A DNA stretch of 64,000 bases, taken from Hoeflea prorocentri (GTDB lineage: Bacteria; Pseudomonadota; Alphaproteobacteria; Rhizobiales; Rhizobiaceae). Below the pieces are notes generated by a model that saw nothing but the letters and a program-made list of their open reading frames with translations, was not told the origin of the DNA and made no database searches. The position numbers and the translations under genes were made by a program. Shown here piece by piece: positions 14,728 through 25,345 of this stretch. The DNA lies in NCBI RefSeq assembly GCF_027944115.1, contig NZ_JAPJZI010000001.1, forward strand, positions 3,472,001 through 3,536,000, given 5' to 3'. Position 1 is the first letter of the stretch. The number at the start of each line of letters is the position of its first letter.

Positions 14728-16425
14728 ATGTCCATGCCGCAGCTGTTTGTTGGAAACGGCTCGATTCGCAGCGAGAATCCTGTTCTCCTCGCGTTCGCAG
14801 GCTTCATTGCGCTGTTTGTTCTCGTACCCGTCGCCGCACTGGTCTACCTCGCCGTCACCGGTCAAAGCGGCGAGTGGCCACACCTGATCCGTTATGTGAT
14901 CCCACGCGCCGTTTGGGTGACCGGAGCGCTCCTGACCGGCGTCGCCATCCTTGCCGGATCGATGGGCATCCTGAGCGCATGGCTGGTCGTTTCCTTCGAC
15001 TTTCCGGGCAGGAGAACCATGGCCTGGGCGCTGGTCTTGCCGTTTGCGGTTCCCACTTACCTTGCGGCCTACGCCTATGGCGAGTTTCTGGACTATACCG
15101 GCCCGCTCCAGTCCGGTTTTCGCGCACTCTTCGGCTATACGTCACGGGCTGATTACTGGTTCCCCGAGGTTCGCTCCCTTCCGGGAGCGATGGTTGTTCT
15201 TTCCAGCGTGCTCTACCCCTATGTGTATCTGACGACACGCGCACTGTTCTTAATGCAGGGCCGGTCGGCAAGTGACGTGGCCCGTACGCTCGGTGCAAGC
15301 AGGCTGTCCGTTTTCTGGCGTGTGCAACTGCCGATGGCCCGCCCTGCCCTGGCGATCGGCATCACGCTTGCACTGATGGAAACGCTGAACGACATCGGCG
15401 CGGTGGAATATCTCGGCGTCAATACGCTGACCTTTGCCATATACGACACCTGGCTTAATCGCGGAGACCTTGCGGGCGCCGTACAGATTGCCTGCGCAAT
15501 GCTGTTTCTGGCCTTGCTCGCGGTCCTCGTCGAGCGTTGGGGACGACGCCGTCAGCGGTACAATGTCGGGCGGACAACCAGCGCAGTGCACGATGTTACG
15601 CCGGTCGCGCTCACCGGGGTCAAAAAATGGGCAGCAACTGTTTTGTGTGCCCTGCCGATCCTTCTGGGATTTGGCATCCCGGCTTACATACTCGGCGGTT
15701 ATGCCTTTAAAAGGCTGGACCAGCTTTTGGACAGCCGCATCTATTCCGCGCTTGCCGACAGTCTGATGGTGTCCAGCGCAACGGCACTTTGCACAGTGCT
15801 GCTGGCATTTGTCCTGGCCTATGCAGCCCGCGTCTCGCGTCAACCGCTGGTTTCGCTGACTGGCAAGATCGCCTCCTTCGGCTATGCGGTTCCCGGCACC
15901 GTTCTGGCACTTGGCGTGCTCATACCTCTTGCTTCGCTTGATACGGCAATCAACACATTCACACGCAACACATTCGGATTCGGGGTCGGACTTATCCTGA
16001 CCGGATCGGGACTTGCCATCATATATGCCTGCAGCATCCGTTTTCTCACCATGGCGGAAGGCTCGATCGAATCGGGCTTCCACAAGCTCTCGCCCCACCT
16101 CGATATGGCGGCGCGTACGCTGGGCCGAAACGCACGCGAAACCTTCAGCACCATTCTTCTGCCGATGATGAAACCCGCAGTTGTAACTGCGGCTCTGCTG
16201 GTTTTTGTCGACACGTTGAAGGAACTCTCCGCGACCCTGTTGCTGCGACCCTTCGACTTCAACACGCTTGCGACGCTCGTTTACGAAGACGCCTCGCGCG
16301 CACGGGTCGAAGAAGCCTCGGTTGCGGCCTTCATCATCATCCTCGCAGGCATTCTGCCGGTGATACTTGTATCAAGAAGCATGATCGACAACGGCAACCG
16401 CTTTCGCGCCTTCATTCGGCGCTAG
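14728..16425 (+). CDS. Iron(III) ABC transporter permease (fused double-permease, FbpB/SfuB type)
   Basis: Inner-membrane permease of 565 residues with about 12 helices and two BPD_transp_1 modules, as in SfuB/FbpB/AfuB ferric-iron importers. EAA-type loops are visible in each half: VARTLGASRLSVFWRVQLPMARPAL (about residue 185) and MAARTLGRNARETFSTILLPMMKPAV (about residue 460). AGGA precedes ATG 14728. The matching binding protein and ATPase are not next to it and must be elsewhere. The Irr box upstream supports iron as substrate; sulfate or thiamine permeases look similar, but the regulatory site and double-module form favour iron. Confidence 0.86.
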   Translation: MSMPQLFVGNGSIRSENPVLLAFAGFIALFVLVPVAALVYLAVTGQSGEWPHLIRYVIPRAVWVTGALLTGVAILAGSMGILSAWLVVSFDFPGRRTMAWALVLPFAVPTYLAAYAYGEFLDYTGPLQSGFRALFGYTSRADYWFPEVRSLPGAMVVLSSVLYPYVYLTTRALFLMQGRSASDVARTLGASRLSVFWRVQLPMARPALAIGITLALMETLNDIGAVEYLGVNTLTFAIYDTWLNRGDLAGAVQIACAMLFLALLAVLVERWGRRRQRYNVGRTTSAVHDVTPVALTGVKKWAATVLCALPILLGFGIPAYILGGYAFKRLDQLLDSRIYSALADSLMVSSATALCTVLLAFVLAYAARVSRQPLVSLTGKIASFGYAVPGTVLALGVLIPLASLDTAINTFTRNTFGFGVGLILTGSGLAIIYACSIRFLTMAEGSIESGFHKLSPHLDMAARTLGRNARETFSTILLPMMKPAVVTAALLVFVDTLKELSATLLLRPFDFNTLATLVYEDASRARVEEASVAAFIIILAGILPVILVSRSMIDNGNRFRAFIRR

Positions 16426-16452
16426 TGGAAATTTCCCTTTGTAATCAAAGGC

Positions 16453-16479
16453 AAAAAAAAGGTGCGCCGCGCGCACCTT
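16453..16479 (-). terminator. Rho-independent terminator (minus strand)
   Basis: Minus strand: AAGGTGCGC, loop GCG, GCGCACCTT followed by a run of Ts (the stem's TT plus six more). It lies 237 bases beyond the aacS stop and only about 30 beyond the convergent permease stop. The 16480-16715 stretch between holds no gene; it contains a near-CtrA box, CTAA-N7-TTAAC, at 16584-16599. Confidence 0.8.
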
Positions 16480-16715
16480 AAAATCAAAATTTGCTGTCAA
16501 TGGGCATGGTATCCGCAAAGCCTGGAGAACTCTCAAGCACGCGGGAGATCACGTTAAGTTACGGTATCGTATGGCGCGGATTGCTAACGCATCCTTAACA
16601 AAGCTTCACGAATTGTAACCAAGCGGAGCCGCCGCTAAAAGAAGGTAAATATTTTGTACACCTTTCATTAACCATGACAGCCCGGTGCAGTGCATACCGC
16701 AGGTTGCCTACGCGC

Positions 16716-18668
16716 CTATTTGAGTTCGTTCAAACCGGAAAACAGCGACAAGGCCTCCGGATTGGCCAACGCTTCCTGGTTCTTGACCGCCCGGCCATGA
16801 ACCACGTCACGCACGGCAAGCTCCGTTATCTTGCCGGATTTCGTCCGGGGAATATCGGAAACGGCGATGACTTTGGCCGGGACATGGCGCGGTGAAGCGC
16901 CCGTCCTGATCCTGGCCTTGACTCGTGTGATGAGCTCATCGTCAAGGGAAACGCCATCCGCCAGGCGCACGAACAGGATGACACGGACATCGTCTTCCCA
17001 ATCCTGGCCGATACAGATGGCCTCGACGATTTCGTCCATCTGTTCGACCTGATTGTAAATCTCCGCGGTCCCGATCCGCACACCGCCGGGATTGAGTGTT
17101 GCATCGGACCGGCCATGGATGATCATCCCGCCGTGTTCGGTCCACTCGGCGAAGTCGCCGTGGCACCAGATATTGTCGAAACGCTCGAAATAGGCCGAAT
17201 GGTATTTGGCGCCATCCGGATCATTCCAGAACTTGATCGGCATGCAGGGAAAGGCCCGGGTACAGACCAGTTCGCCCTTTTCCCCGATCACCGACTTGCC
17301 GTCATCGTCCCACACGTCGACGGCCATGCCGAGGCCAGCGCCCTGGATTTCGCCCTTCCAGACTGGCTTGACCGGGATCGCACAGACAAAACAGGACACG
17401 ATATCGGTTCCGCCGGAGATCGAAGCCAGGTGCAGATCTTTCTTGATGCCTTCATAAACAAATGAGAAGCCATCGGGCGACAGCGGCGAACCGGTGGAAG
17501 CAACCATACGAAGCGCCGACAGATCGTGGCTGGAAATGGGCGTCAGACCTTCCTTGCGCAACGCATCGATGAATTTGGCCGAGGTTCCGAAGACGTGGAA
17601 ACCCTCTTCAGCGGCATAGTCAAAAAGAACATTACCGTCCGGATGGAACGGCGAGCCATCGTAAAGGCAGATCGTCGCGCCAGTGGCCAGCCCCGAGGCC
17701 AGCCAGTTCCACATCATCCAGCCGCATGTGGTGAAATAGAACAGTCGCTCTCCCGAACGCAGGTTGAAATGAAGCTGCTGTTCCTTCAGGTGCTGAAGAA
17801 GGGTTCCGCCGACGGAATGCACAATACATTTCGGAATTCCGGTCGTGCCGGAAGAAAACAGAATGTAGAGCGGGTGATCGAAAGGCAGCGGTTCATATTC
17901 CACCGCACGGGCGTCAAAGGGTTCAACGAAATCGTCGAGCGTCTCGGCGGCGGCGAGTGAGGCCGCCAGGGCACTTGCATCGCCGGCATAGTGAACGATC
18001 AACGTCTTTTGCGGCTGAAGTTCGGCCTCCACCTTACCGAGTTTCTGCGACACATCCTGATACTTGCCATTGTACCAGTAGGCGTCACAGGCAATGAACA
18101 GTTTCGGCTCGATCTGTCCGAAGCGGTCAAGGACACCCTTATCGCCAAAATCCGGAGAGCAGGACGACCAGATGGCGCCGATTGAGGTGGCCGCCAGCAT
18201 GGCTGCAATGGTTTCGGGCATGTTGGGCATCATGGCCGCAACGCGATCGCCCTTCGTCAACCCCATTGCGCGCATGGCCTGCTGAAGACGAGACACCAAT
18301 GCATGAAGCTCATCCCAGCTCATGCGGGCGCGTGCCTTGTCCTCACCACGAAAGACAATGGCGTCATCGCTGCCAGTGCGGCTGAGAAGGTTTTCGGCAA
18401 AGTTCAGGGTTGCGCCAGGGAAGAAACGGGCGCCGGGCATCCGGTCTCCGTCTTCAAGAATGGTGTCACCCTTTTTACCTTTTACACCGCAGAAATCCCA
18501 GACCGCTGCCCAGAAGTCGGCGCGGTCTTCTATCGACCAGGCATGCAGCGCGTCATAGCCGGTGATCTCCTTGCCGACGCGTTCACTGCAAAAGCCAGCA
18601 AATGATGTGACAACCGCATTCTCAACCATTTCCTCGGTTGGCGTCCAAAGCGGATTCTGGCCGTTCAT
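16716..18668 (-). CDS. aacS: Acetoacetate-CoA ligase (acetoacetyl-CoA synthetase)
   Basis: Activates acetoacetate to acetoacetyl-CoA with ATP, needed when PHB is mobilised through 3-hydroxybutyrate. The 650-residue product belongs to the ANL adenylating family: phosphate-binding loop ILFSSGTTGIPK near residue 270, TCGWMMWNW and the C-terminal lysine motif RTKSGKITE. The N-terminal LWTPTEEMVENAVVTSFAGF segment is specific to acetoacetyl-CoA synthetases as opposed to acetyl-CoA synthetases. Start at 18668 is fixed by GGGAGG just upstream; the frame stays open to 18746 but without a ribosome site. Rhizobial AcsA2 is the characterised relative. Confidence 0.94.
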   Translation of the reverse strand: MNGQNPLWTPTEEMVENAVVTSFAGFCSERVGKEITGYDALHAWSIEDRADFWAAVWDFCGVKGKKGDTILEDGDRMPGARFFPGATLNFAENLLSRTGSDDAIVFRGEDKARARMSWDELHALVSRLQQAMRAMGLTKGDRVAAMMPNMPETIAAMLAATSIGAIWSSCSPDFGDKGVLDRFGQIEPKLFIACDAYWYNGKYQDVSQKLGKVEAELQPQKTLIVHYAGDASALAASLAAAETLDDFVEPFDARAVEYEPLPFDHPLYILFSSGTTGIPKCIVHSVGGTLLQHLKEQQLHFNLRSGERLFYFTTCGWMMWNWLASGLATGATICLYDGSPFHPDGNVLFDYAAEEGFHVFGTSAKFIDALRKEGLTPISSHDLSALRMVASTGSPLSPDGFSFVYEGIKKDLHLASISGGTDIVSCFVCAIPVKPVWKGEIQGAGLGMAVDVWDDDGKSVIGEKGELVCTRAFPCMPIKFWNDPDGAKYHSAYFERFDNIWCHGDFAEWTEHGGMIIHGRSDATLNPGGVRIGTAEIYNQVEQMDEIVEAICIGQDWEDDVRVILFVRLADGVSLDDELITRVKARIRTGASPRHVPAKVIAVSDIPRTKSGKITELAVRDVVHGRAVKNQEALANPEALSLFSGLNELK

Positions 18669-18863
18669 GCTTCCTCCCAAATCCCCAGTTACCGATGACC
18701 GGCTCTTAGCACGCTGCATCGAAACAGATAAAGCGGCCATTACCATTTTGTCGCGCGTTAATCCAAATGCGCGGCTTCAATTGCATTCGCCTGAGCAACC
18801 CATTACCCCTATGGCCGGTGGCGGACAGGTGTTGTTGCACCGTAACGGAAGGTCAAGCGCGAC

Positions 18864-20756
18864 TTGGAACGCAAACGGCTATACCACAGGCGCTGGTTTC
18901 GGGCGATCATGGCTATCGTGGTCGTCGCCGGCATCGTTGCGGCCGTCAGCGGCATCGCCCTGCCCTTTGTCATATCCACTGACCTGGTGCGTGACCGGCT
19001 GGAACGGGACATCTCGGATTGGACCGGGCATGAATTCGAGTTGCTCGACAATCCGCAAATCGGCTTCTGGCCGGTGCCGCGCATTGAGCTAAACCGCATC
19101 AGCGTCTCTTCAAAACAGTTTCCCGACGCCGAACCGATTGTCTTTGCCGATGAGCTTAAGGCCGATTTCAGCATTTTCTCTGCACTTCGCGGGCGGCCAA
19201 GCTTCTCCAATTTCGTTCTCGTGAGACCGGTCTTTACTGTCGAGAAATTTCCGGAAGGCATCACCAGTTGGAACAGCCCGTCCGGGCGAATCGCCGAAGG
19301 CATTGATTCCGCCGTGGCGCATGCCGATGCCGGTGACGATGCATCCAAGCTGCCGCCGATCCCGGCCTACAGGCTTGGAGAGGTTACGGTCGAAAACGGC
19401 GCCTTCAACTGGATCGACCGGACAAATGGCGATTCCGAAAGAATAACCGCGATCAACGGTACGGTCAGCTGGCCAAGGCTGAACGGCGCCGCACGGGCGG
19501 ATGTGCGCGGGATTTATCGCGGCGAGGCCGCATCACTCAGCGTGACATCGAACCAGCCGCTGCGGCTTCTGGCCGGACGCACGGCAAATTTCACCATCGA
19601 TCTGAAGGCAGCGCCGCTGAATGTGAACTTTCAGGGGGACGCCAACCTTTCAAAAAACCCGTTCGCCCTTGGTGCCGTTGCCGTGCAGAGCCCCTCCATG
19701 CGGCAGGCGCTGGAATGGGTGGGAACCGAGATCAAGCCCGGTGAAGCCATTGGCGAGATGTCGCTGGAGGCCGACCTTCAGCTTCAGAACGATCGCGCGA
19801 TGCTCGACAAGCTGATTGTCGAACTGGAGGGCAATCAGGGCATCGGTATCCTCGATATCAAACGCGATGAGGATACGCCCGGCATTTCCGGGACGCTGGC
19901 TTTCAATTCACTTGATATCGCGTCCTTTCTGAGGGCCTTCACGCCCCTGCCGCGCAGTGGCGAGGACATCGCCAAAACCATCGATACGTCCTTTTTGAGC
20001 CAATTGAAGCTCGATATGCGGCTTTCGGCACAAACAGCGACCCTGGGCAGGATCAGCCTGACCGACGTTGCTGCCGCCGCGCGTATCGACGGTGGACGGG
20101 CGACTTTCGATGTCGGCGATGCGACGGCCTATGGCGGGTCTGTGCTGGGGCGTGTCACCGTGGCCGAGAGCGGCGTCGAGGGCGGCGGTGAACTGCGCTT
20201 CTCCGCAAGGGACATCAATCTGGAACAGGTTCTGTCGGCACTGGATATTCAGGGCCCCTTTCCTCAGGGCACCGCGTCGATGAACGCGGCACTCTCAACA
20301 CCCTTTCCGACCTGGGCGACCGGGTTAAGTGACCTCGACGGAAAACTGGAGCTTTCGATTATCAACGGCTCTGTTCCGTCTTTCGACACAGCTCAGTTCA
20401 GGGAACTGGCAAAGACCGAGCGTTTCTTTGGTCTCGGCGGCATCTCGCAAGGCTCCTTTCCTTTCAAGACCGCTGAATTTCAGGCGACCTTCTCCAACGG
20501 TCTGGCCGAAATCAACAAGGGCGATATTGTCGCGGAGGAGACGTCCTTAAGCCTGACCGGCATCATTCCCTACCAGCGTGGCGGGTTGGCGCTGATCGGG
20601 ATTCTGCGTGACGTCAATACCGAGGCAGCAGCCGAAACCGGCGACGATGGAACACAGACGGAAACCGGGGACCCCGTGCGCGAGGAAACCGGCATACAGT
20701 TCTTTGTCGGCGGATCCTGGCCGACCCCTGTCATTTCGCCGATCATCAGTAACTAG
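18864..20756 (+). CDS. AsmA family protein
   Basis: A 630-residue inner-membrane-anchored protein with a large periplasmic domain. A basic N-terminus (RKRLYHRRWFRA) precedes one membrane helix (IMAIVVVAGIVAAVSGIALPFVI), then the AsmA segment DRLERDISDWTGHEFELLDNPQIGFWPVPRIELNRISV and, in the C-terminal third, repeated beta-strand segments of the AsmA_2 type. AsmA-like proteins are bridge-like, and are linked to outer-membrane lipid homeostasis. TTG 18864 is favoured, with GGAAGG eleven bases upstream and the positive residues needed for membrane orientation; ATG 18909 would remove them. Confidence 0.86.
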   Translation: MERKRLYHRRWFRAIMAIVVVAGIVAAVSGIALPFVISTDLVRDRLERDISDWTGHEFELLDNPQIGFWPVPRIELNRISVSSKQFPDAEPIVFADELKADFSIFSALRGRPSFSNFVLVRPVFTVEKFPEGITSWNSPSGRIAEGIDSAVAHADAGDDASKLPPIPAYRLGEVTVENGAFNWIDRTNGDSERITAINGTVSWPRLNGAARADVRGIYRGEAASLSVTSNQPLRLLAGRTANFTIDLKAAPLNVNFQGDANLSKNPFALGAVAVQSPSMRQALEWVGTEIKPGEAIGEMSLEADLQLQNDRAMLDKLIVELEGNQGIGILDIKRDEDTPGISGTLAFNSLDIASFLRAFTPLPRSGEDIAKTIDTSFLSQLKLDMRLSAQTATLGRISLTDVAAAARIDGGRATFDVGDATAYGGSVLGRVTVAESGVEGGGELRFSARDINLEQVLSALDIQGPFPQGTASMNAALSTPFPTWATGLSDLDGKLELSIINGSVPSFDTAQFRELAKTERFFGLGGISQGSFPFKTAEFQATFSNGLAEINKGDIVAEETSLSLTGIIPYQRGGLALIGILRDVNTEAAAETGDDGTQTETGDPVREETGIQFFVGGSWPTPVISPIISN

Positions 20757-20807
20757 AAGACTGAATCAACAACCTGCACTGGAGTCGGATGCAACGGCAC
20801 TGATGGT

Positions 20808-21887
20808 CTATTGCGGCGACAGGCGTTTTTTGGCGTCCTTCCAAAGGCCTGCAACAAGTTCCGCGGCAGAACCTTCTTTGGCCAGCATTGCCGATTGTCC
20901 CGCCCACGCCTGCATCGTCTCTATGGAGTTGGATTTCGCGGCTTCACTGCGCATTTTCTGGGTAAGGCCGCGCTGAACGGGATAGGGAGCAGGGTCCGGT
21001 GCGCCGTCAGATCCGGCAGCCTCGACGTAAGCGGTTTTGACGCTGCGGCCCAGACGACCGGAAAACGCCCGCGTGGCCACGGTGTCTTCCGGCCGCGAAA
21101 CGCCGATGGCATCCGCCCAGGCCGGGGCAATACTGGCTTCGGTCGTCCTCAACAAACCGGTTCCGATCTGCACCGCCGACGCTCCCAACAACAATGCCGC
21201 GGACACACCGCGCGCATCTGCGATTCCACCCGTCGCAACCACCGGGACCTTAACGGTGTCGACGATTGCCGGAAGCAGCGAGAACAGGCCCACCAAAGCC
21301 GTTCCCGCTTCGTCAGCATCAAAGGCGCCGCGATGGCCTCCGGCTTCCATGCCCTGTGCGACGATGACGTCAGCGCCGGCTTCTTCCGCCGCAATTGCTT
21401 CTTGTACCGTGGTGACTGTGGCAAACCATTTGATGTTGCGCTCTTTCATCCGAACGACAAAGTCATCGGGGTACAGGCCCATGATGGACGAAATCACCGC
21501 GGGCCCGGCGTCCAACAACGCATCGCACTGCTTTGAAAAATTCACCAGCGAAGGTTCCCCAGCAGTGGCCGGCACCTCAGGGCCCCATCGGGCCAGGAAT
21601 GCGCGGACGGCATTCTCATGGACAGGATCACGCTTCGGTGCCGGGTCCGGTATCCAAAGGTTGAACTGGAAAGCGCCATTTGAACCGGCCCGCATCTGCG
21701 ACGCCCAATCGGCAATCGCGTCCGGCTCCATCAAAAGTGCGCCGCATGCGCCCATGCCGCCGCCCTCCGCAACGGCAATCGCGAGCGATGTCGGGCAAGC
21801 GCCGGCCATGGGCGCCATGAGGATTGGAACTTGAAGCGAATAGTCGGCACAGAAGGCTTCAGCACGGGCAATGGGATTTTGTTCCAT
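20808..21887 (-). CDS. Nitronate monooxygenase (2-nitropropane dioxygenase family)
   Basis: FMN-dependent oxidoreductase of 359 residues with a TIM-barrel fold that oxidises alkyl nitronates such as propionate-3-nitronate. Visible FMN-site elements: ILMAPMAG at the N-terminus, VIVAQGMEAGGHRG (containing the catalytic His), VVATGGIADARG and QIGTGLLRTTEAS. ATG 21887 is preceded by GGAGTGAG. It shares strand with the regulator gene upstream (137 bases apart) and converges with the AsmA gene (51 bases). Enoyl-ACP reductase FabK belongs to the same superfamily, but the His in the GGHRG segment and length favour nitronate monooxygenase. Confidence 0.88.
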   Translation of the reverse strand: MEQNPIARAEAFCADYSLQVPILMAPMAGACPTSLAIAVAEGGGMGACGALLMEPDAIADWASQMRAGSNGAFQFNLWIPDPAPKRDPVHENAVRAFLARWGPEVPATAGEPSLVNFSKQCDALLDAGPAVISSIMGLYPDDFVVRMKERNIKWFATVTTVQEAIAAEEAGADVIVAQGMEAGGHRGAFDADEAGTALVGLFSLLPAIVDTVKVPVVATGGIADARGVSAALLLGASAVQIGTGLLRTTEASIAPAWADAIGVSRPEDTVATRAFSGRLGRSVKTAYVEAAGSDGAPDPAPYPVQRGLTQKMRSEAAKSNSIETMQAWAGQSAMLAKEGSAAELVAGLWKDAKKRLSPQ

Positions 21888-22024
21888 TGGTCTCACTCCA
21901 TAAAACAATTCTGGTTTGAAAGAGGCTCAAATCATTTTCACCGTCAAGAACAACCCGCTCCTGTCCCGCGCGGTGCGGATAGGCCTGGCCAATCGACCCG
22001 GGGTTTTCCCGATACGGACCGGCA

Positions 22025-23446
22025 TTACTGAAAATCGAAGGCGCTGAGGCCCGTGACCATCTCGTCAAGACCCGACGGGCGCGTGAGCGGCGGTTCGGCA
22101 CGCGCCAGACATCCCTGTCTTTCGCACAACCGGCAGGCCGGCCCGATTTGTGTAGGCTTGATTGCCGAGCCCTTGACCGTATCGCCATAAATGATTTCGT
22201 CGCGGAAACCGATGTCGCAGCCGACCAGGACCGCTGTCCGTCGCACTCTTTCGTTGAAAGCGCCCTGCGGCCCCTCAAGCGTGCGGGCAATCGTCAGGAA
22301 TTCGGCGCCATCCGGCATTTCGACGGCATCGACCAGAATCTGGCCCGGCTGGGTGAACGCGGCATGGATATTGAGCTTGGGGCAGCCGCCGCCGAAGCGC
22401 GACTGCGGAAACCCTCTCGCGCCGGCGCGCCGGAACCGGTTTCCTGCATTGTCGACCTCGAGCATGAAAAACGGCACCCCTGACGTACCGGGGCGCTGCA
22501 GCATGGTGACACGGTTGGCGACCTGCTCGAAGGAAACATGGAAACGCGAACGCAACACATCCAGATCATACCGGGCGCGCATGGCGGCTGCCTGGAAGGC
22601 CCCGTAGGGCATCATGATGGCATGGGCGGCGTAACGGGCAATCTCAAAACGCCCGAGCCGCCGGGCCTCGTCGGAAGCAAAATCCAGTTGCTCGAGCTCT
22701 GCCGAAATCTGGTCACCAAAGGCAAGCTGCGCGACCTCGACTGCGATCTCCCGCAACTGATCGAAAGGCGACAACCGCTCGGACAGAAAAAGCCTCATGG
22801 AGTGGCGGTCGAACCGGCGCCGCCAGTTCGGCATTGTGTGAACGGGCAGGAGCCGCACGACAACACCGTGCTCACGCGCCAGCCAGGACCGCAACGCATT
22901 GCTCAAATCCTCGACCGGCTTGATGTGTGTATGGAGTTCCTCGGCAGCCTCTTCGATTGCGGCGATGTGATTGGGCCGGCGTTCGAACACCTCGCGCACC
23001 TCGTCAACCGGAAGCCTGGTTCCCGAAACCGTGGGTGTATGGCCTTCCCGCGCCAGAAGTTCCGAAAGACCGGAAAGACGCGATTGCGCCTCCTTATAGG
23101 CGCGGTAGAGCTTGACGACGCCGGCCGCTGCGTTCGGAGCGGCGTCGGCGACTTCGATCAGTTCCTGGTCGCCGGGAAGCGCCTCCGCGAGAAGCGGATC
23201 GGAGAAGACCTCCTTCAGGGCGCTCATCGTGCCTGTCGTCTCGCCCTGCAGCTCTTCCAGATCGATCTTGTAGACAGATGTCAGCTTGAGAAGGAGTTGA
23301 ACCGTCAGCGGCCGCTGATTGCGTTCAATCAGGTTGAGGTAAGAGGGTGAAATGCCCAGTTCTTCGGCCATGGCCGTCTGCGTCAGACCGTGCTGATTTC
23401 GGATTCGGCGCAGGCGCGGCCCGGCAAAGATCTTTTGTTCCGCCAT
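22025..23446 (-). CDS. ScfR/RamB-type transcriptional regulator (XRE helix-turn-helix, ImmA/IrrE-like and DUF2083 domains)
   Basis: A 473-residue regulator. Residues 10-65 form an XRE helix-turn-helix (LRRIRNQHGLTQTAMAEELGISPSYLNLIERNQRPLT). The middle region is ImmA/IrrE-like but lacks an HExxH metal site (the equivalent stretch reads LREIAVEVAQ), so it is probably a ligand-binding rather than protease domain. The C-terminal DUF2083 part has the clustered cysteines CRLCERQGC. Relatives (RamB, PccR, other ScfR proteins) sense short-chain acyl-CoAs and control the glyoxylate bypass or propionate use. ATG 23446 is chosen by homology. Divergent from aceA over a 229-base spacer with repeated TTTACAA sites, so aceA is its likely target. 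Confidence 0.88.
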   Translation of the reverse strand: MAEQKIFAGPRLRRIRNQHGLTQTAMAEELGISPSYLNLIERNQRPLTVQLLLKLTSVYKIDLEELQGETTGTMSALKEVFSDPLLAEALPGDQELIEVADAAPNAAAGVVKLYRAYKEAQSRLSGLSELLAREGHTPTVSGTRLPVDEVREVFERRPNHIAAIEEAAEELHTHIKPVEDLSNALRSWLAREHGVVVRLLPVHTMPNWRRRFDRHSMRLFLSERLSPFDQLREIAVEVAQLAFGDQISAELEQLDFASDEARRLGRFEIARYAAHAIMMPYGAFQAAAMRARYDLDVLRSRFHVSFEQVANRVTMLQRPGTSGVPFFMLEVDNAGNRFRRAGARGFPQSRFGGGCPKLNIHAAFTQPGQILVDAVEMPDGAEFLTIARTLEGPQGAFNERVRRTAVLVGCDIGFRDEIIYGDTVKGSAIKPTQIGPACRLCERQGCLARAEPPLTRPSGLDEMVTGLSAFDFQ

Positions 23447-23449
23447 AAT

Positions 23450-23510
23450 ATTTACAACATTTGACAAATCTGGGTGTAATGAGCCTATTACAAAATTTAC
23501 AAATTTACAA
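23450..23510. promoter_or_regulatory. Repeated ATTTACAA sites between the ScfR-type regulator and aceA
   Basis: ATTTACAA occurs at 23450-23457 and, as AATTTACAA, at 23494-23502 and 23502-23510 (two copies overlapping by one base, eight-base period). ATTTGTCA/TGACAAAT occurs nearby in both orientations (23462, 23516). Such TTTGTAAA-like elements resemble the TTTGCAAA sites of ScfR regulators. Confidence 0.5.
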
Positions 23511-23675
23511 TTGCGATTTGTCATAACTTAGACAGCATGACCCTTTTATCACGCTGATTTTGCGGATTTTTCTATTCATCTTGTGCACTGCACTGTAAAA
23601 ATGGTCATACAAATTCCAAAACAAGGGCGACTTCTTATCAAAAGAAGCTCACAGGTTTACCGAACGGAGATCGCA

Positions 23676-24965
<1,290 letters not shown>

Positions 24966-25053
24966 GCGGCTTGTGGGACCGGCGGCACCATGCCGCCTGT
25001 CCTCGCCGGCGGATTGTCCGCCACCTGCCATCGCCAGATAAGGAGATATCACA

Positions 25054-25290
25054 ATGGCACCGCAGACACGCGTCAAAGAACGGGCTGAAGAACAGTCCTC
25101 TGCCATGACCGCAGACCAGCAGGCTGCGATCCGCATGGTTGCAAACGACCTGCACAGGCTGAACCAGTCGGTGATGAAGGCCGTCGATGCGGGTGTGTCC
25201 GTTGAACTGGTACGCTCCGCACGCCATCACGGCGGGGATGGCAACTGGGGAGACCTTCTCATCCCCGTCATCGTTACACAGGGCTCTTAA
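25054..25290 (+). CDS. Small hypothetical protein downstream of aceA
   Basis: A 78-residue soluble protein with no domain I recognise. The N-terminal half is charged and helical (VKERAEEQSSAMTADQQAAIRMVANDLHRLNQSVMKAVDAG) and the C-terminus ends in a hydrophobic IPVIVTQGS. AAGGAG lies eight bases before the ATG, a strong ribosome site, which argues that the gene is real. It follows aceA by 88 bases, with a long hairpin after it, so it is likely the last gene of an aceA transcript. Function unknown. Confidence 0.72.
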   Translation: MAPQTRVKERAEEQSSAMTADQQAAIRMVANDLHRLNQSVMKAVDAGVSVELVRSARHHGGDGNWGDLLIPVIVTQGS

Positions 25291-25304
25291 GGCCTCTGTC
25301 GAAG

Positions 25305-25345
25305 GACCGGTCCGGCTGACGAAGAGCCTCTCAGCCGGACCGGTC
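25305..25345 (+). terminator. Long perfect hairpin after the aceA operon
   Basis: GACCGGTCCGGCTGA, 11-base loop, TCAGCCGGACCGGTC: fifteen perfect pairs starting 14 bases after the small gene's stop. No T run follows, so it may act as an mRNA 3' stabiliser or a factor-assisted terminator. The rest of 25346-25603 is AT-rich and shows no gene; it should hold the promoter of the next gene. Confidence 0.6.
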
